Positions 46,221-58,448 of a stretch of 64,000 nucleotides of DNA are shown here, piece by piece; the first letter of the stretch is position 1, and each line of letters starts with the position of its first letter. This DNA comes from Tubulanus polymorphus. Its lineage: Eukaryota > Nemertea > Palaeonemertea > Tubulaniformes > Tubulanidae. Position numbers and translations under genes: made by a program. Location: NCBI RefSeq assembly GCF_964204645.1, contig NC_134033.1, forward strand, positions 5,056,231 to 5,120,230. Reading direction: 5' to 3'. The notes beneath the pieces are model-generated. The model was not told where the DNA came from, did not search any database, and worked only from the letters and a program-made list of their open reading frames with translations.

Positions 46221-47000
46221 GACAAACCGACAAACCGACATACCGACAAACCGACAAACCGACGAACCGACGAACCGACAAACCGACATACTCGTATTCC
46301 CTCGATCCAGCCACGGGTAATCCACGGAAAAACCCTGTCCCTCGATCCTAGCCACATTATATAAGGGTAATCCACAGAACCACGCAGCCCCTCGATCGCC
46401 ACATTATATAAGGGTAATCCACGCAACCACGCAGCCTCTCGATCCCAGCCACTTTATATAAGGGTAATCCACGCAACCACGCAGCCCCTCGATCCTAGCC
46501 ACTTTATATGAGGGAAATCGGCGGGTAATCCACGCATATACCCAGCCCCTCGATCCTAGCCACTTTATATGAGGGTAATCGGCGGGTAATCCACGCATAT
46601 ACCCAGCCCCTCGATCCCAGCCACTTTATATAAGGGTAATTCATGCACCAAACAGCCCCTCGATCCCAGCCAATTTATACAAGGTTACATACCCAGCCCC
46701 TCGATCCCAGCCACTTAACATAAGGGTAATCCACGCATACACGCAGCCCCTCGATCCCAGCCACTTTATATCAGGGTAATCCACGCAAGGATTTGTCGGT
46801 TCGTCGGTTTGCCGGTATGTCGGTTTGCCGGTATGTCGGTTTGTCGGTATGTCGGTTTGTCGGTATGTCGGTTTGTCGGTTCGTCGGTTTGTCGGTATGT
46901 CGGTTTGTCGGTATGTCGGTTTGTCGGTTCGTCGGTTTGTCGGTTCGTCGGTTTGTCGGTATGTCGGTTCGTCGGTTTGTCTGTATGTCGGTATGTTCGA
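46221..47000. mobile_element. Minisatellite bracketed by inverted ACCGACAA arrays
   Basis: Left: an (ACCGACAA)n-type array at 46,221-46,290. Right: the inverted complement, (TTGTCGGT)n with TATG/TTCG variants, at 46,792-47,000. Between them lie about ten units of roughly 50-56 bp built on CCCCTCGATCC(C/T)AGCCAC TTTATAT (A/G)AGGG TAATCCACG. The whole is a giant imperfect foldback. This architecture resembles non-autonomous elements that carry internal satellites. Frames across it on both strands translate the repeat and are not genes. Confidence 0.75.
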
Positions 47001-47129
47001 ACGTCCCTATGGCGTAATGTCGTAAGATTCAATCAGTCCAATATTGGCGGATTAATTCCAAATACCAGTCCAATGTGATAAGTCCCTGCTGGAACTTTTT
47101 AATGCTATAATGGACTTGAGCCTAATGTC

Positions 47130-47606
47130 TTATATACAGCGCAGTAATATTTGTTCACCTCCGCACATAGAGAAAATCTTTTCAAAATAGGCATTTAGAA
47201 CTGCGTAGAACCGCTTCTCAGTAACAGTAAATTCAACCGATCCAACAATCCAGTCAAAATAGTTTATGTGGATCCAGCTTCGAGGGAGAACACCTGGGGA
47301 GAACGTCATAATAGTAGTAACAGCCCCACGAAGAGTCACCTCAGCATTTGTGTGGAGAGGATCATCTATTTCCATCAATGAGCTGTGGCTGCAAAACAGA
47401 TTAAACATTGTGGTGATTGGTCAAGTTCATATCGGATGAGTAGATTGGCAATTAAGATTGCATTCACTTTAGTCATAAGGCACTGTATTACTAACTTACG
47501 TCGTCACAACCATTGTCTGCATTATTGGTGGATTGTGGCCATTTTCAATTCTTAAATCTTCCAGATTCTCAAAATCAACTTCTTGAAAAATCGAAATGTC
47601 CATCAT
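47130..47606 (-). CDS. Two-exon orphan gene, 121 residues
   Basis: Exon 1 (47,606-47,500) begins with tandem ATG codons and ends at a GTAAGT donor in phase 2. Exon 2 (47,388-47,130) follows a CTGTTTTGCAG acceptor and completes the codon. The 110-bp intron fits. The product is acidic at the N-terminus (FQEVDFENLEDL), then has an AVTTIMTFSPG and SWIHINYFDWIVGS stretch, with no signal peptide or full membrane helix. I do not recognise the family. It sits between two copies of a duplicated repeat segment, so it may belong to a mobile element or be an old host gene invaded by repeats. Confidence 0.5.
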
Positions 47607-47780
47607 TTAGCAACATATTACCATCTACAAAACAAGAAGTAATTTGAGAATAAATTATTATCAAGCATATAGAACTTAAGGCTACAGTAGGCCTATACGT
47701 AGGTTGATTTCCAGCTAGCGATTTCGTAGCCTATTGTTGCGATGAACAGTAAACCTCATGCATAACGTACCAGATCGGAC

Positions 47781-48400
47781 CTGGATTTTTTGTCTGTAAG
47801 GGCTTATATACGAAATACATAGCATTGTCTATCATACATTATCCATTATATATGTATATACCATATTTTGTATGTTATACACCATATTTTGTATTTTAAA
47901 TTACACGTGTACTGAAGATGTGTATTTTGAAATACACGTGTAACTTAGGACGTGTATTTTAAAAACACGTGTAAATTCATGTGTGGCTTCTGAAATACAT
48001 GTGCAATCTGGATGCATGTACTAGGCTAAATTATACATGTACCTTGTTTCTCATAATTGGTCACTTTTGTGAACTGCAATAAAATTTGTAATTACATCAT
48101 TTAGCTTCACATGAGATTTCATAAAAAGTAAGATTTTGCATGTAATGTTCGGAGAATTGAAGGAATCTCCTGTCTTTATAATTGTTTGATCCTCATTTAG
48201 TAGTTTTTTCCAGGATGCCGTGTCAGAAAAGTCACGTTGTTTGTCCTGTATTGACTAGATTGGATCCTGTATGAATGAAACACATGTATTTGTTGCCCTG
48301 GATTTTTTGTCTGTAAGGGCTTATATACGAAATACATAGCATTGCCTATCATACATTATCCATTATATATGTATACACCATATTTTGTATGTTATACACA
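47781..48400. repeat. Duplicated segment with ACACGTGT motifs
   Basis: 47,890-48,292 copies 45,380-45,783 with few changes. In addition the block beginning GGATTTTTTGTCTGTAAGGG at 47,782 recurs at 48,299, followed in both by CTTATATACGAAATACATAGCATTG, so the unit is partly tandem (period about 517 bp). Confidence 0.8.
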
Positions 48401-51014
48401 TAAAAAGTATGTGGTACAATGCGATCGTCCAATATACAGACACTGAGACAGACAGAGGCCATCCCCTCAATTAGAACTGAGCCCGCTTGTAAAAACTAAC
48501 AACATTAACATTAAACTAAACAATTGGCCTATGCAATTGCATAATTCTCCATGTCTCTTGTTTGTCCTGTCAACTTTATTGAACTGTCAAACCAATAATA
48601 TACTTGTTTAACATTGAATTGATAAGAACCAATAAGGTCAATTTGATTTGCTTAGATTTAAAATGATCTTACCTCCAAATGTTTAACATGTAGGCCTACT
48701 CGCGTATTTTAACTGGCCTTCTACTTGCAATTTCTTTTTCAAACTCCATGCTTGCAAAAGACGAATTCGGTTGGTATACATCGATATTTACGGGTAATTT
48801 TTCCACTAAAAAGTGCATCTTGATGTTATTTGTCTTCCATTTTGGAACACTACTAAAATGAAAACCTCACTGACGAACTGACGAGCTCCGATTAAATGGT
48901 TTTCAATGAACAGAAAAACAACCTAGACAAAATAATCTCATCTAGATGTTGAATTAAATAGTAACAGGCCTTATTCATGCACCGTTTTGTCTATTTTTAT
49001 AACTTACTTAATTGATTTCGCCTTAGCTTCATAATAACTTAGTATAAGTTATTTTTACTAATTAAATATCACTAATCACGGTTATTCTTAAATTCTAAAA
49101 GAACTAAAATGCAGATGTAAAACTTATTAATAATTAAATAATTTATTTCAATTAAACTCCCAAGCACCCCTGCGTGGTGGCAGCCATATTGCCATTGTTA
49201 AGCAACACGTTTTCACGCCATTTTCACAGGCTTTCACGATCTATTCGTGATCTATTCACGATCTATTCTATTCTCATAATGATTGCAAAACGCATTAATG
49301 GATGACAATGTAATATGTAATAGATGAAATCTAAGTGACGGACGCTTCGTCACCGCAGCTTGATTTAATTTTCACGACTAAGATTAAGAAATCATAACAA
49401 TTCGAAAACAACCTCGTTCACGTATGGAGTGTAACAAAAACACTCAAAATAGTGTCAGTGACTAAAGGAACACCGAGAAAATTAATTGTTGTCAATGAAA
49501 CTGGAAAGAAACTCTTACTAACTCTTAAAGTCTATCAATTTTATTTCGATGTTGAAATTGTTCTGTAGATTTGGGCCCCGAGCATTAAATTATTGAAGAA
49601 ATTAAATCAATTCTTATTGTTAAGCTTGGAAAAATGAAAACTGATGCCATGTAGTTAAGTGGTGGGGGAAAGAAGATGAAACTTCAACTTTAAGGTTCGA
49701 TTAATTTCTGGTTATTAAAAATTTTGGCTTATATTTTGATTAGGAAAATTATGACGAACCTGTTCATTTCATCTGTAGATCAAATGAAATTAAATTTTCT
49801 ATGAAAATAACTTGACCCATTTCTTAACTAAATATAAACTGGTGTTTGGCTACCCGGGACAGGTCGGTTTACTACTGCTAAAAAGATTACTATTTCGATT
49901 TGTATCAGGAATTTTTCAATGGTTTATGAACCACTTTGTAAAACCCGAAATGTTAAAACCGACATTATGGTGAAACTGAGACGGTTTGCAAGATTGAAGA
50001 ATTTGAGCTGGTGTTAATTTAGAAATGAGCTCCATTTGAAAAGTAAAGGAAGACGAGAAAAAATGAAAGACACGTTGAAACACTTCGATCGCATAATTTT
50101 TTTCTGCCAGAAAAAAAAAATCGAATAAATTATCAGCAGTAAAATTTAAATGTCAATACAAAAATTGATTTCTCTCGCAAAAAATATTTATTTGTTTCTT
50201 ATTCTCGGGGGTATGTCGAGTACCGGGAATCTAAGGCTCAAAATTAATAGTGCACGTGGCCAGCGGTACCGAATTCCTTATTTGGTGAAAGAAGGGGCGG
50301 AGACTAATGTTTTTGCCGACCGCGATGTCGCTGCTCCGCGGAGCGAGACCGTGCCGCCTTGAAATTTTAAGCAAATCGTACGACAACGCGACTCATCGCA
50401 GTTTTAGGGTCATTAAACTTGATAAATGATCACATATTTCAGCGCTGCGGCTGGGGTTGACTGTCGCATGCGCGTGCGAGAGCGTAATTCTCCGGGATTC
50501 GAACCTGCGATGGCTGGACCGGGCCCCGGCGCGTGGTTTGTTTATTATGAATTCGCTCCCCGTTGCTTCGGGAATTTCAGCTATTTTCGAACTCGTTCGA
50601 TCAACGCGGTTCATTGTTAAACTATTCATCGACCCAATCTTGTTCGAAATTTCATGAAATAAATAAATTCTGAAATAACCCGATCCATAAATTGCCTTAT
50701 TTTAGTTATTTCGCTGCCGGATTTTAGCGTGACGTAATTCTACTTCCGATTTCCCCATGAACTTCAAACCGGACGTCAAGTGACGTCATTTTTTTCTGAC
50801 TTTGTCAGCTAGTCAGAATCGGTTAAGAAGACACTTCGTAGTAACCACATATACGCGTTTACCAAAGGGACGTCCTCCGGGCGCCTTCGGCGCCCGGCGT
50901 CCGTCTATAATAGGGGATCATTGACAACTGGACCAAAAGTGACACTGCTTCTTTGTTTGAGGTGAAACACATAGTGGATCATTGAATGATTAGATTCATT
51001 TAGAGTGGATTCCA
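48401..51014. other. Intergenic; CpG-richer zone at the right end
   Basis: 48,400-50,140 is AT-rich with TTCACGATCTATTC short repeats near 49,230-49,270. From about 50,240 to 50,900 CpG and GC content rise (CGCTGCTCCGCGGAGCG near 50,330). GGATTCGAACC near 50,497 is B-box-like on the minus strand but has no tRNA fold. 50,877-50,897 is a 9-bp-arm GC hairpin. This zone may be a promoter-like region for the gene starting at 51,015. Confidence 0.4.
50877..50897. repeat. GC hairpin, 9-bp arms, TTC loop
   Basis: CCGGGCGCC, loop TTC, GGCGCCCGG. A stable foldback 120 bp ahead of a candidate first exon. Such hairpins are also common at ends of dispersed elements. Confidence 0.8.
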
Positions 51015-53513
51015 ATGGAAGTGGAACAGAAAAAGTCGAAGGCCATTTATTATCCCGCGTTTAAAGGACGCGTTGTGGATTGTTCAGGTATGATTATTGT
51101 TATGTACATGTAGTAAAGTAAAGGTTTATTGTGTTGGGCTTCAGGCCACCACAAGGTCACTAAAAGAATATGTTTATTGGAATGAAAACTAACATGACTA
51201 AGTAAATATTGTAGGCCTAAAAGTATTGAATTGAATTTGAATTAGTTATAGTTATTAGGAGGCCTTAAATGATTGAATGCCCAGTGAAAAAATTGTGAGT
51301 GATCATTCCAATCGTGAGGGATAAAAATGGAGTGTCTTTGGTGTTTATTCATCGGTCCAATCTAAAAACCGCAGGGTCATTTTGATTTTGTTGTGCGCCC
51401 ATCATCGCCATTAAATTTGTATGCTGGACATGAAATTAGGAGTTTCGCTGTCGGAGTTTCGATTGGGGACAAAAACGACGTTAGTGCAATCAATTCTTGA
51501 CCATTTTTTTTCAAACTTTATAGGGTCTACACCAATAAGAATTGATCCAATGACCGACACTATAAAATTGGAATTCCCATTTTTTGGCTTAAAAATGTGT
51601 CCACCAGGGGATTGTTGGAAAACGATGTTAGTGCGAGAGAGCCTTCAATTCTCCACTGATTTCTCAACAATGACAGTGTGATGAAAATCAGGTATTTACA
51701 TAATAGATTATATGAGCGTCAAAATGGTTTTAGTGTAGATTACAGCGTGAGCATTGTTAATTCTTCTCATTTAAGGATGCCTACTCACTATTGGATGATA
51801 CAACAGCTGCTGCCATACGCTGATTAGTCGGAAAACCTAATACTGTTGGGTGCATGCATGCTGTCGTCCACTCATTTAAAAGAAGAACTAATTGTCAAGG
51901 CATTGGACTGGATGCGATGCAATGAAAGTCTTCCATGAGGAAAAAAGTTGGACCCAAACCGGGTCAGCTAAATAATACGTAAGTACATGAATTCAATATA
52001 TAATGGCTAGCGTTCATTTGTTGTTGATTTACAGGGGCGAATCCAAGCTGGAAGAACGAGGGTTCAGCTCTTATGAAAAGGGCCCTAGTCAATACAGGTC
52101 TCCCGGTGTGAAACGGTAGTTTGGGGTTTGTGCACTTTGATCATAGGGTGGATTTTTTCTCCTGTGATTCAAAAGGGCACTTGGTCAGAAAAGGGGAGGG
52201 TTTAACGTTTAATATGGCTCGAGGCGAACAATCACCGTGTCCTGATGCGTTGGGTGATTCAGTCGAAGGACGTGTTGGATTCGGGCGATTCAGTCGGCGC
52301 AGACCCTGACAAACTAGGTGATTTTACCGACGATTTCATTGCACAACATAAGTGCTCGACGAAATTGCCTTATGTGTCCCCAGCTTTAGTCCATTTGAGA
52401 CTTTAGTCCAAGCGGGCTATTGCATTCACCCTTTGTTCATCTGTTGTTGGAATCCAGTATTTTGGGAAGTTTTAATACTTTTGATATTTAAGTTATACAT
52501 ATATCTATCCTAGCCATGTCTCCAGCCCAAAACTGGTCCGAATCAAGATGGCTGCATTGGCCAACTGCATTGGCCATTTTCATTCCCCAAAATCATCACT
52601 TATGAAGATGCTTCAATCTTGACACAAGATGGCCATCATGTGACCTTTTTGTACCCAAAAAGGTCATTTTTGCCTTGTAGCTGCCTAATGGTTTGCAATT
52701 TTTCTTTGAAATTTGTAATGGGTGTACATTCTTAACAATCTAAAACATACGAGACAGATTTTTCGATCAGTCAAGCGTGACACATTTGGCAGCCATCTTA
52801 GTGTCATCAGTTCTTATTCATAGAAAGAAAAAGGTTTTTGAAGGAAAATATCAACAGGTTTTGACTTATAGTCTTGATATTTGATAATTGTTACCACTGT
52901 TGTAGTATTCATCTCATGTGGAATTGGGGTTACCCAGGTTTTTGTTCTCACCACCAGGGGGGTTGAATATTGAATTATATAAGGGTCATTCATTTATTAC
53001 GCACGCATTAGGAGTTTCAATGTCCTGTTTCTATTTTATTATGTTGATTGGTTAGCATTCGAAACCATATGGGCATGGTGTCCCTAGACCCCTTGTTTTT
53101 CATCAGGTGGCGTTGAACATTGAAATTTCCAGATTGTCAAGCATTTCACCATATGGCTTAAAATCAAGTCATTGAAGAGTGCAAAAACTGTTAACTGTTA
53201 TATGCAGAAGACTCTTAGAAAAAGCTACAGAATTCAATCATCATCCCAAGCAGCTGAATTTGAATTATTTATCCGGGTAAAGAAATCATTGTATACTTTT
53301 GCTTAATTTTTTCAAATGGTTATCATTTCAGAACAATGTCGAAAGGAGAAGGGTGCGAAAGAGGCCAACATAAGACATGCCATAACTCAAAGATTTATAA
53401 AATTTATGAAGATGAATAAATCAGTTAGTATGGAAAATGTGAATCTCTTGAGTACGTTCATTCTAAACAGCACATGGATTAAGGAGATTTCCTCACATGG
53501 TGGTTTGATTTGA
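51015..53513 (+). CDS. Candidate two-exon gene, 84 residues, unknown
   Basis: Exon 1 (51,015-51,087) reads MEVEQKKSKAIYYPAFKG and on to a CAG/GTATGA donor in phase 1. Exon 2 (53,332-53,513) follows a TATCATTTCAG acceptor, is in matching phase, and ends in TGA. The product is basic with a KEKGAKEAN stretch and no signal peptide or domain I know. An alternative second exon after an ATTTACAG acceptor at about 52,036 is also in phase and would give a shorter product ending at a TGA at about 52,110. Both models are tentative. The large intron contains a dispersed repeat (52,378-52,800). Confidence 0.35.
52378..52800. repeat. Dispersed repeat related to 17,265-17,545
   Basis: Shares TTTGAGACTTTAGTCC, AGCGGGCTATTGC and GAATCCAGTATTTTG. 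The rest carries AAGATGGC and CAAGATGGCCATC words common in this repeat type. No coding sequence. Confidence 0.6.
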
Positions 53514-53539
53514 ATTCAACAAAAAATGGCAATTGAAGA

Positions 53540-53870
53540 CACATGTATTTAGCATGAAGTACACGTGTAAGACACGTGTAATATTGGATGAAATACACGT
53601 GTAATTAGGATAAAGTACACGTGTAATACAAGATGAAAAACACGTGTAATAAGGATGAAGTACACGTGTAATACACGTGTAATTTGGATGAAGTACACGT
53701 GTAATTAGGATGAAGTACACGTGTAATTTGGATGAAGTACACGTGTAATACACGTGTAATTTGGATGAAGTACACGTGTAATTGGGATAAAGTACACGTG
53801 TAAAATTGGGCAAATTTTACACGTGTACTTGAAATACACGAGTATTTTCATTTACAATTACACGTGTACC
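53540..53870. repeat. Palindromic ACACGTGT array 2
   Basis: About fifteen ACACGTGT copies, mostly in GGATGAAGTACACGTGTAATT units, with the last few in inverted context (AATTTTACACGTGTACTTG). The minus frame 53,493-53,813 is a translation of this array. Confidence 0.9.
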
Positions 53871-55334
53871 ATTTTTGTAAGGGTGGCATGGTTTCCAGAG
53901 CAAAGGCTCCTTGTCTGTGCAACTGAGCATATATTCATACAAATCCTTCATTAAGAAATTATCCATTCTCGAAACTCTATGAAGCTGAATTTTGAAAGAG
54001 GGCCTCGTTAAAAATTATATCAGCTTTCTTCGCGAAAATCTGATCACAAAATATCTGTTTTAAAAAGGCAATCAGAAATCAAAGACTCCACTAAGATTGG
54101 CTAAGTCGCAGAGATCAGCAGGTGTTCACGTGAACCCGCGGTATCGTCTACCGTTTTACTTCCGGGTTTTATTTTTTTAAGATCTAAAATTGTTATCCAA
54201 GTTTTCAATTGAAACGAAAATGTCGTCAGAGTACTACCACATCAAGTTTTACCTCTAGCCCAGGGATACGCGTGTAGTGTATGTAATCCGCACGAAACAA
54301 GCACGAACTCACATGTAAATTTTTTGCAATATTTACGCTTCCAACTACTATAACGTCGTTATTACCAGTCTCGCCGGAACAGAGAGATTTCCTATTGGAC
54401 ATTTGCACTCAGTTTCATGTTTGTAACTATGTAGTAAATTTTTACATATATCTTTTACTGGGACGAGAAATTCGTGAGTATTTCTGTCTGAAAATCCGCT
54501 GTAGAAATTCAGTCAAAAATAACTATTGATTTCAAGGATTTATTCACTATATACCATTTCGCTTATAGTTCTATGTTTAAACAGATAGAACCGGTATTCA
54601 CCGTATACTGCGCATTGTGATATTCTGTAAATTATATACCTACAGCTCCATAAATGACTACGCGCACTCAAAATTCATCTTCGACAAATCGATGGTTTTT
54701 TTTATTGCTTATTTTCCTCTCACAACACACACATACACAAATACGAATTAATTTTCCTTTCTTTCGAATTCACGTTTCAACTTACTATAGTGCTTGATGA
54801 AAAACATTCAGTAAACAAAACATAACGAATTTGATCGAGTTTGATCGAGAAATACCAAATATCCATTTAAGATTCATACTACGTGCACACTGTTAACTAT
54901 AGCAATTCCACCTCAATTTGACGGTAATCTCAGTTACAGGTGACGTCATTATGGGAGGTCAGCGTGGTGTTGTTTTTATCTTATTCTATTTATCTAATTT
55001 GGCAACCATAAATCTTTCGATCTTCAAATCAGTTCTAACTAATTTCTAGTACGCGCAAGATTTATATGGATAATTCTTCGGCTAGGCACTTGTGCTTAAA
55101 TCATAACACGACGACTCCAGCAACATGACTCCAAACGGCCAGTCGATCATGCAATTCCTAGACAATCATTCAGCCAATGATTTGTCCAACAATTCAGCAC
55201 AGACTATAGCGTCGCGTTTATTGATTGGTTCTTAATGGAATCGCTAGTAGGCTACTGTTGTATTGTATTTGCATTTAATACTAAATCGAAGCTGACACAT
55301 TTTATCAATATCTCCTCATGTTATTGAGACTTAA
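53871..55334. other. Intergenic, nothing recognised
   Basis: Mixed AT-rich sequence. The minus frame at 54,226-54,408 shows no feature. No splice-bounded coding pattern was found. Confidence 0.35.
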
Positions 55335-55675
55335 GCTGTGATCACATAGACACGATTTGACCCGGGCCAAATTGGCACGGATCAGGCTCGGGCCAAATTT
55401 GGCCCGTGCCTAATTAGAGAGCGCGTTCACACGCAAACCATTCACTCGATACTAAACAATGCTCAAACAAAGCGAAGTGGATCATTTCCGGTGCCAGTTG
55501 CAATTAAAACGCAATCATTTGGCTGGTGCAAAAATTTGCCTCGGACTTTGTCCGAAGTTTTTGGTCGGGTCAAATTCGGCCCGGGCTAAAAGGCTCGGGC
55601 CCATTTGGCACCCGTGGGAACAGTTGTTCCGGGCCAAATTTGGCACGGGCCGAAAATGCTCCTGTGATCGCGGCT
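55335..55675. mobile_element. Foldback element with GGGCCAAATTTGGCCC palindromes
   Basis: Contains a 16-bp perfect palindrome (GGGCCAAATTTGGCCC, about 55,393-55,408) and repeated GGGCCAAATT / AATTTGGCACGGGCC words. It begins at CTGTGATCACATAGAC and ends near TGTGATCGCGG, so it may be a foldback MITE. Frames over it are not genes. Confidence 0.5.
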
Positions 55676-56269
55676 TTATGCGAGGTATTGCAAATTCAAG
55701 CTCCCTTTATCCCTTAAGGTAAAGCTATAAAGCAGCGATAACGGGTCTTCAGCCATTGCTGGTTTAAGAAGGTTTATTTTACTTTACTGTCCCCTGGTGG
55801 TAATTATATTTAAGTAATAAACTATTACGCGTTTATTGTTAACTGCAACGACTCAAAATGAATCTTGAATTTTCGTGTAAACTTTCACACGATCTAATGC
55901 CATAATATTCTAACTGTGTTTATAGTACGTATATAGCATACCGCGCGATGCTTACGATTTTCAACAAAAAAAATAATCGATCGATTCGTATTCTATTTCC
56001 CCCAATTATGCTCTGATTTCAACCGCGTAATTGGTTATCTAAGCTGTTCTTGGGCAAAACGATATCCGAGAAATATGATATTTTGTTCGACGTCAATAAC
56101 TGAAGTACATATATTTCAATATCAAGTAATCGGTATTGGCGCACATTTGCGTTTCTGCAGCGTGGTGTGTAGATGGTGTGAAATCATTTTAAACTATGGA
56201 TGTAAGAGTGGACACTAATTGTCTCGCTGTTATTACCAACTAGCGACCGTGCGTTGTGTGCGAACTGAA
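55676..56269. other. Upstream region of the third class A GPCR
   Basis: No exon recognised. No TATA box is evident close to the start; a TATATTTCAATATC stretch lies near 56,108. Confidence 0.35.
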
Positions 56270-57391
56270 ATGATGGCTTTCGAAAATGTATCGGTTGTTG
56301 GCGCCGAGATTCTCAATGGATCAGACCTGACGACCACCACTGAGAAGGCAAGGTTTAAACCGCATTCGCGGTGTAAATATATTCATCACGCTGATTACAA
56401 ACCGTTTCACGAGAATCTGTATCTACAGATCACGACGTATGTTATAGTCAGCATTGCCATCTTTGGCTTCGGAGCAAATTTACTGTCTTTTATAATTCTC
56501 AGCAAAGAACGTTCTAACAACACCAGTATATTTTATATGAGATGTTTGGCTATTGCGGATACGTCTATTTGTTTGTCTTATATTGTATTTGACTTTCAAT
56601 ATCGGCTCTACAATCACACACTCATACTGGATATGACAGCCGAAATCAACCAAGTTATGAAGCGCATGTATTCATACACTCAACACATTCGACTTTTGTT
56701 TTCGTGTATCAGTGATCTAATTACTCTACTAATAGCTATTGACAGATACATCGTAGTTTGTTGGCCCCTGAAAGCTGTAAGAATCATCACATTTACGAGA
56801 AGTTATGCCTACATCATTTTCGTGGTGGCAGTTACCTTTGTTGATGAGTCGAGAAATTATTTCAAATATTATGCTCGTAGGTCCATTAACCCGTGCACTG
56901 GGCACGAGCGATGGACTCAGAAGTTGACGCCATTTGGTAAAAATAAATATCTGAAATTATACGGTGTATTTGTCCGGGCTCCAATATTTACTATCATCCC
57001 GACAGCGATAGTGATTCTAATTACTATCAGATTGATCTTAACGTTACGAAGCGCTGGTGAAGCAAGAAAAAGCATGTCTACAAATAATCAAAATTCTAGC
57101 TGCAGCAGCAGCGACCGTAGTCTAACTCTGGCGTTAGTTTTTATTTCATGTTTCTACTTACTGAAGAAGGCATTTAGTCTAAGAGCAGCAGTAATGAATC
57201 TTATTTCAACTCTAAATGGGAAAATTTCAAAAGGTTCAATATCAACAATGTTGAACCAAATTCAAAATATAGTCAGAATGATCGTGGCGTCTAGTAATTT
57301 CGTAATCTATTGCGCTTCGCGGCGTCGATTTCAAGTTCAATTAAAAGCACTGTTTTCATTGAAAGGAAATCTAGTGACTGAAAAAAACTAA
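56270..57391 (+). CDS. Intronless class A GPCR, FMRFamide-receptor-like
   Basis: The frame is open upstream to 56,219 but the first ATG is 56,270 (ATGATGG), giving 373 residues. The N-terminus carries NVS and NGS glycosylation sites. TM1 is at about 62-85. TM2 reads SIFYMRCLAIADT, close to the equivalent in the GPCR at 10,451. TM3 ends in a canonical DRY at 158-160 with IVVCWP. The third intracellular loop has a Ser-rich run before TM6. TM7 reads SSNFVIYC near residue 345 in place of NPxxY. The tail is basic and short. Likely a peptide-activated surface receptor of the FMRFamide-receptor-like group; ligand unknown. Confidence 0.87.
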   Translation: MMAFENVSVVGAEILNGSDLTTTTEKARFKPHSRCKYIHHADYKPFHENLYLQITTYVIVSIAIFGFGANLLSFIILSKERSNNTSIFYMRCLAIADTSICLSYIVFDFQYRLYNHTLILDMTAEINQVMKRMYSYTQHIRLLFSCISDLITLLIAIDRYIVVCWPLKAVRIITFTRSYAYIIFVVAVTFVDESRNYFKYYARRSINPCTGHERWTQKLTPFGKNKYLKLYGVFVRAPIFTIIPTAIVILITIRLILTLRSAGEARKSMSTNNQNSSCSSSDRSLTLALVFISCFYLLKKAFSLRAAVMNLISTLNGKISKGSISTMLNQIQNIVRMIVASSNFVIYCASRRRFQVQLKALFSLKGNLVTEKN

Positions 57392-57965
57392 AAACTTATA
57401 CCGACATATATTACCCCTCAACTGTGACTTTCACCTGCTGACTATAGTAGTAGTCTTATTCTTCCATTAGTTTCAAAGCATCGAGTCACAAAACCACTCG
57501 TATTCTGCAGTCAATTTCCTATCCCGTCTTCTTTACTTCTTGGACTGGACCATTGACGATGGCAAAATCTGATAGAATTATTAGACCGACATATCAAATC
57601 TCCAATTAGCTCGCCACGTAGCTTATTGCCCTATTACCTCTGGTAATCATGTACCCACGTCATTGCTTGACACGGAACCGTGTGTCTCGTATGACATAAT
57701 GTAAACAAATTTCCTCACTCCAACTCATGGGACAACGATTCATTGCTCCAACTGCTCCGGAATTCAACTCATTGTCGTTCTAACTTACCACCTAGTTCTC
57801 GAACGCAAGCATGAAATAAAGTTTTTAAATCAGTTTTGAAATATTCTCTAAAATTTCATGTTTAAGATTCTCAATAGTGTACAGGTTTAATAATAGAAAG
57901 TTTGGATAGATGTATTCCTCAGTAACTTTCGGTAGTTCTAGCTAAGACAACTACAAACGCAAGAC

Positions 57966-58042
57966 CCTGTAATTTGACGAAGAGCAGACGATTAAAATAT
58001 ACACAGATTTATTCCTTAAAGCGAGGTTCATCATAAAGTGAC
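57966..58042. repeat. 77-bp direct repeat, left copy
   Basis: Identical to 58,449-58,525. Perfect identity suggests a recent duplication, or short terminal repeats of a small element about 560 bp long. Confidence 0.85.
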
Positions 58043-58448
58043 ATTAATAGATATGTGATGATATATGAGTATAAATGATACAGATTAAATATAAAACGTG
58101 TTTATCTTAATGATTAGTATACTGTCGACTTATTTCATAATACTTAAATACGAAACTAATGTTCTCTGATATCGAGCATATTCTGGCCGTAATTCTCATT
58201 GATTACTTGCCAAAAATGGCGGCCAAGTTAATTAAAATAGAACATAACTGCTCAAGAACATCTAACCTATTTAAACACATACTATTGCTCTAGTATAATT
58301 GATTAATATTATTTCAACTATTATATTAAAACACCATGTATTCGGCCATACTTAATAAGTAATATTATTAAATAAAGTACATCCTAGGCCTAGTCAATAT
58401 TTCCATAGAATATGACTTAATAAAATATTATAAAACTTATTACACATA

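Noticed and set aside
46766-47078. Several long overlapping frames on both strands with SVCRFVG/TDKPTNRQ repeats
   Set aside because: They are translations of the TTGTCGGT/ACCGACAA array in three frames, not proteins.
50485-50515. Minus-strand GGTTCGAATCC
   Set aside because: The T-stem does not pair and no tRNA fold surrounds it.
53493-53813. 106-residue minus-strand frame with YTCTSSKLHVY repeats
   Set aside because: Translation of the ACACGTGT array.
55459-55722. Frames of 87 and 63 residues
   Set aside because: They translate the GGGCCAAATT foldback block.
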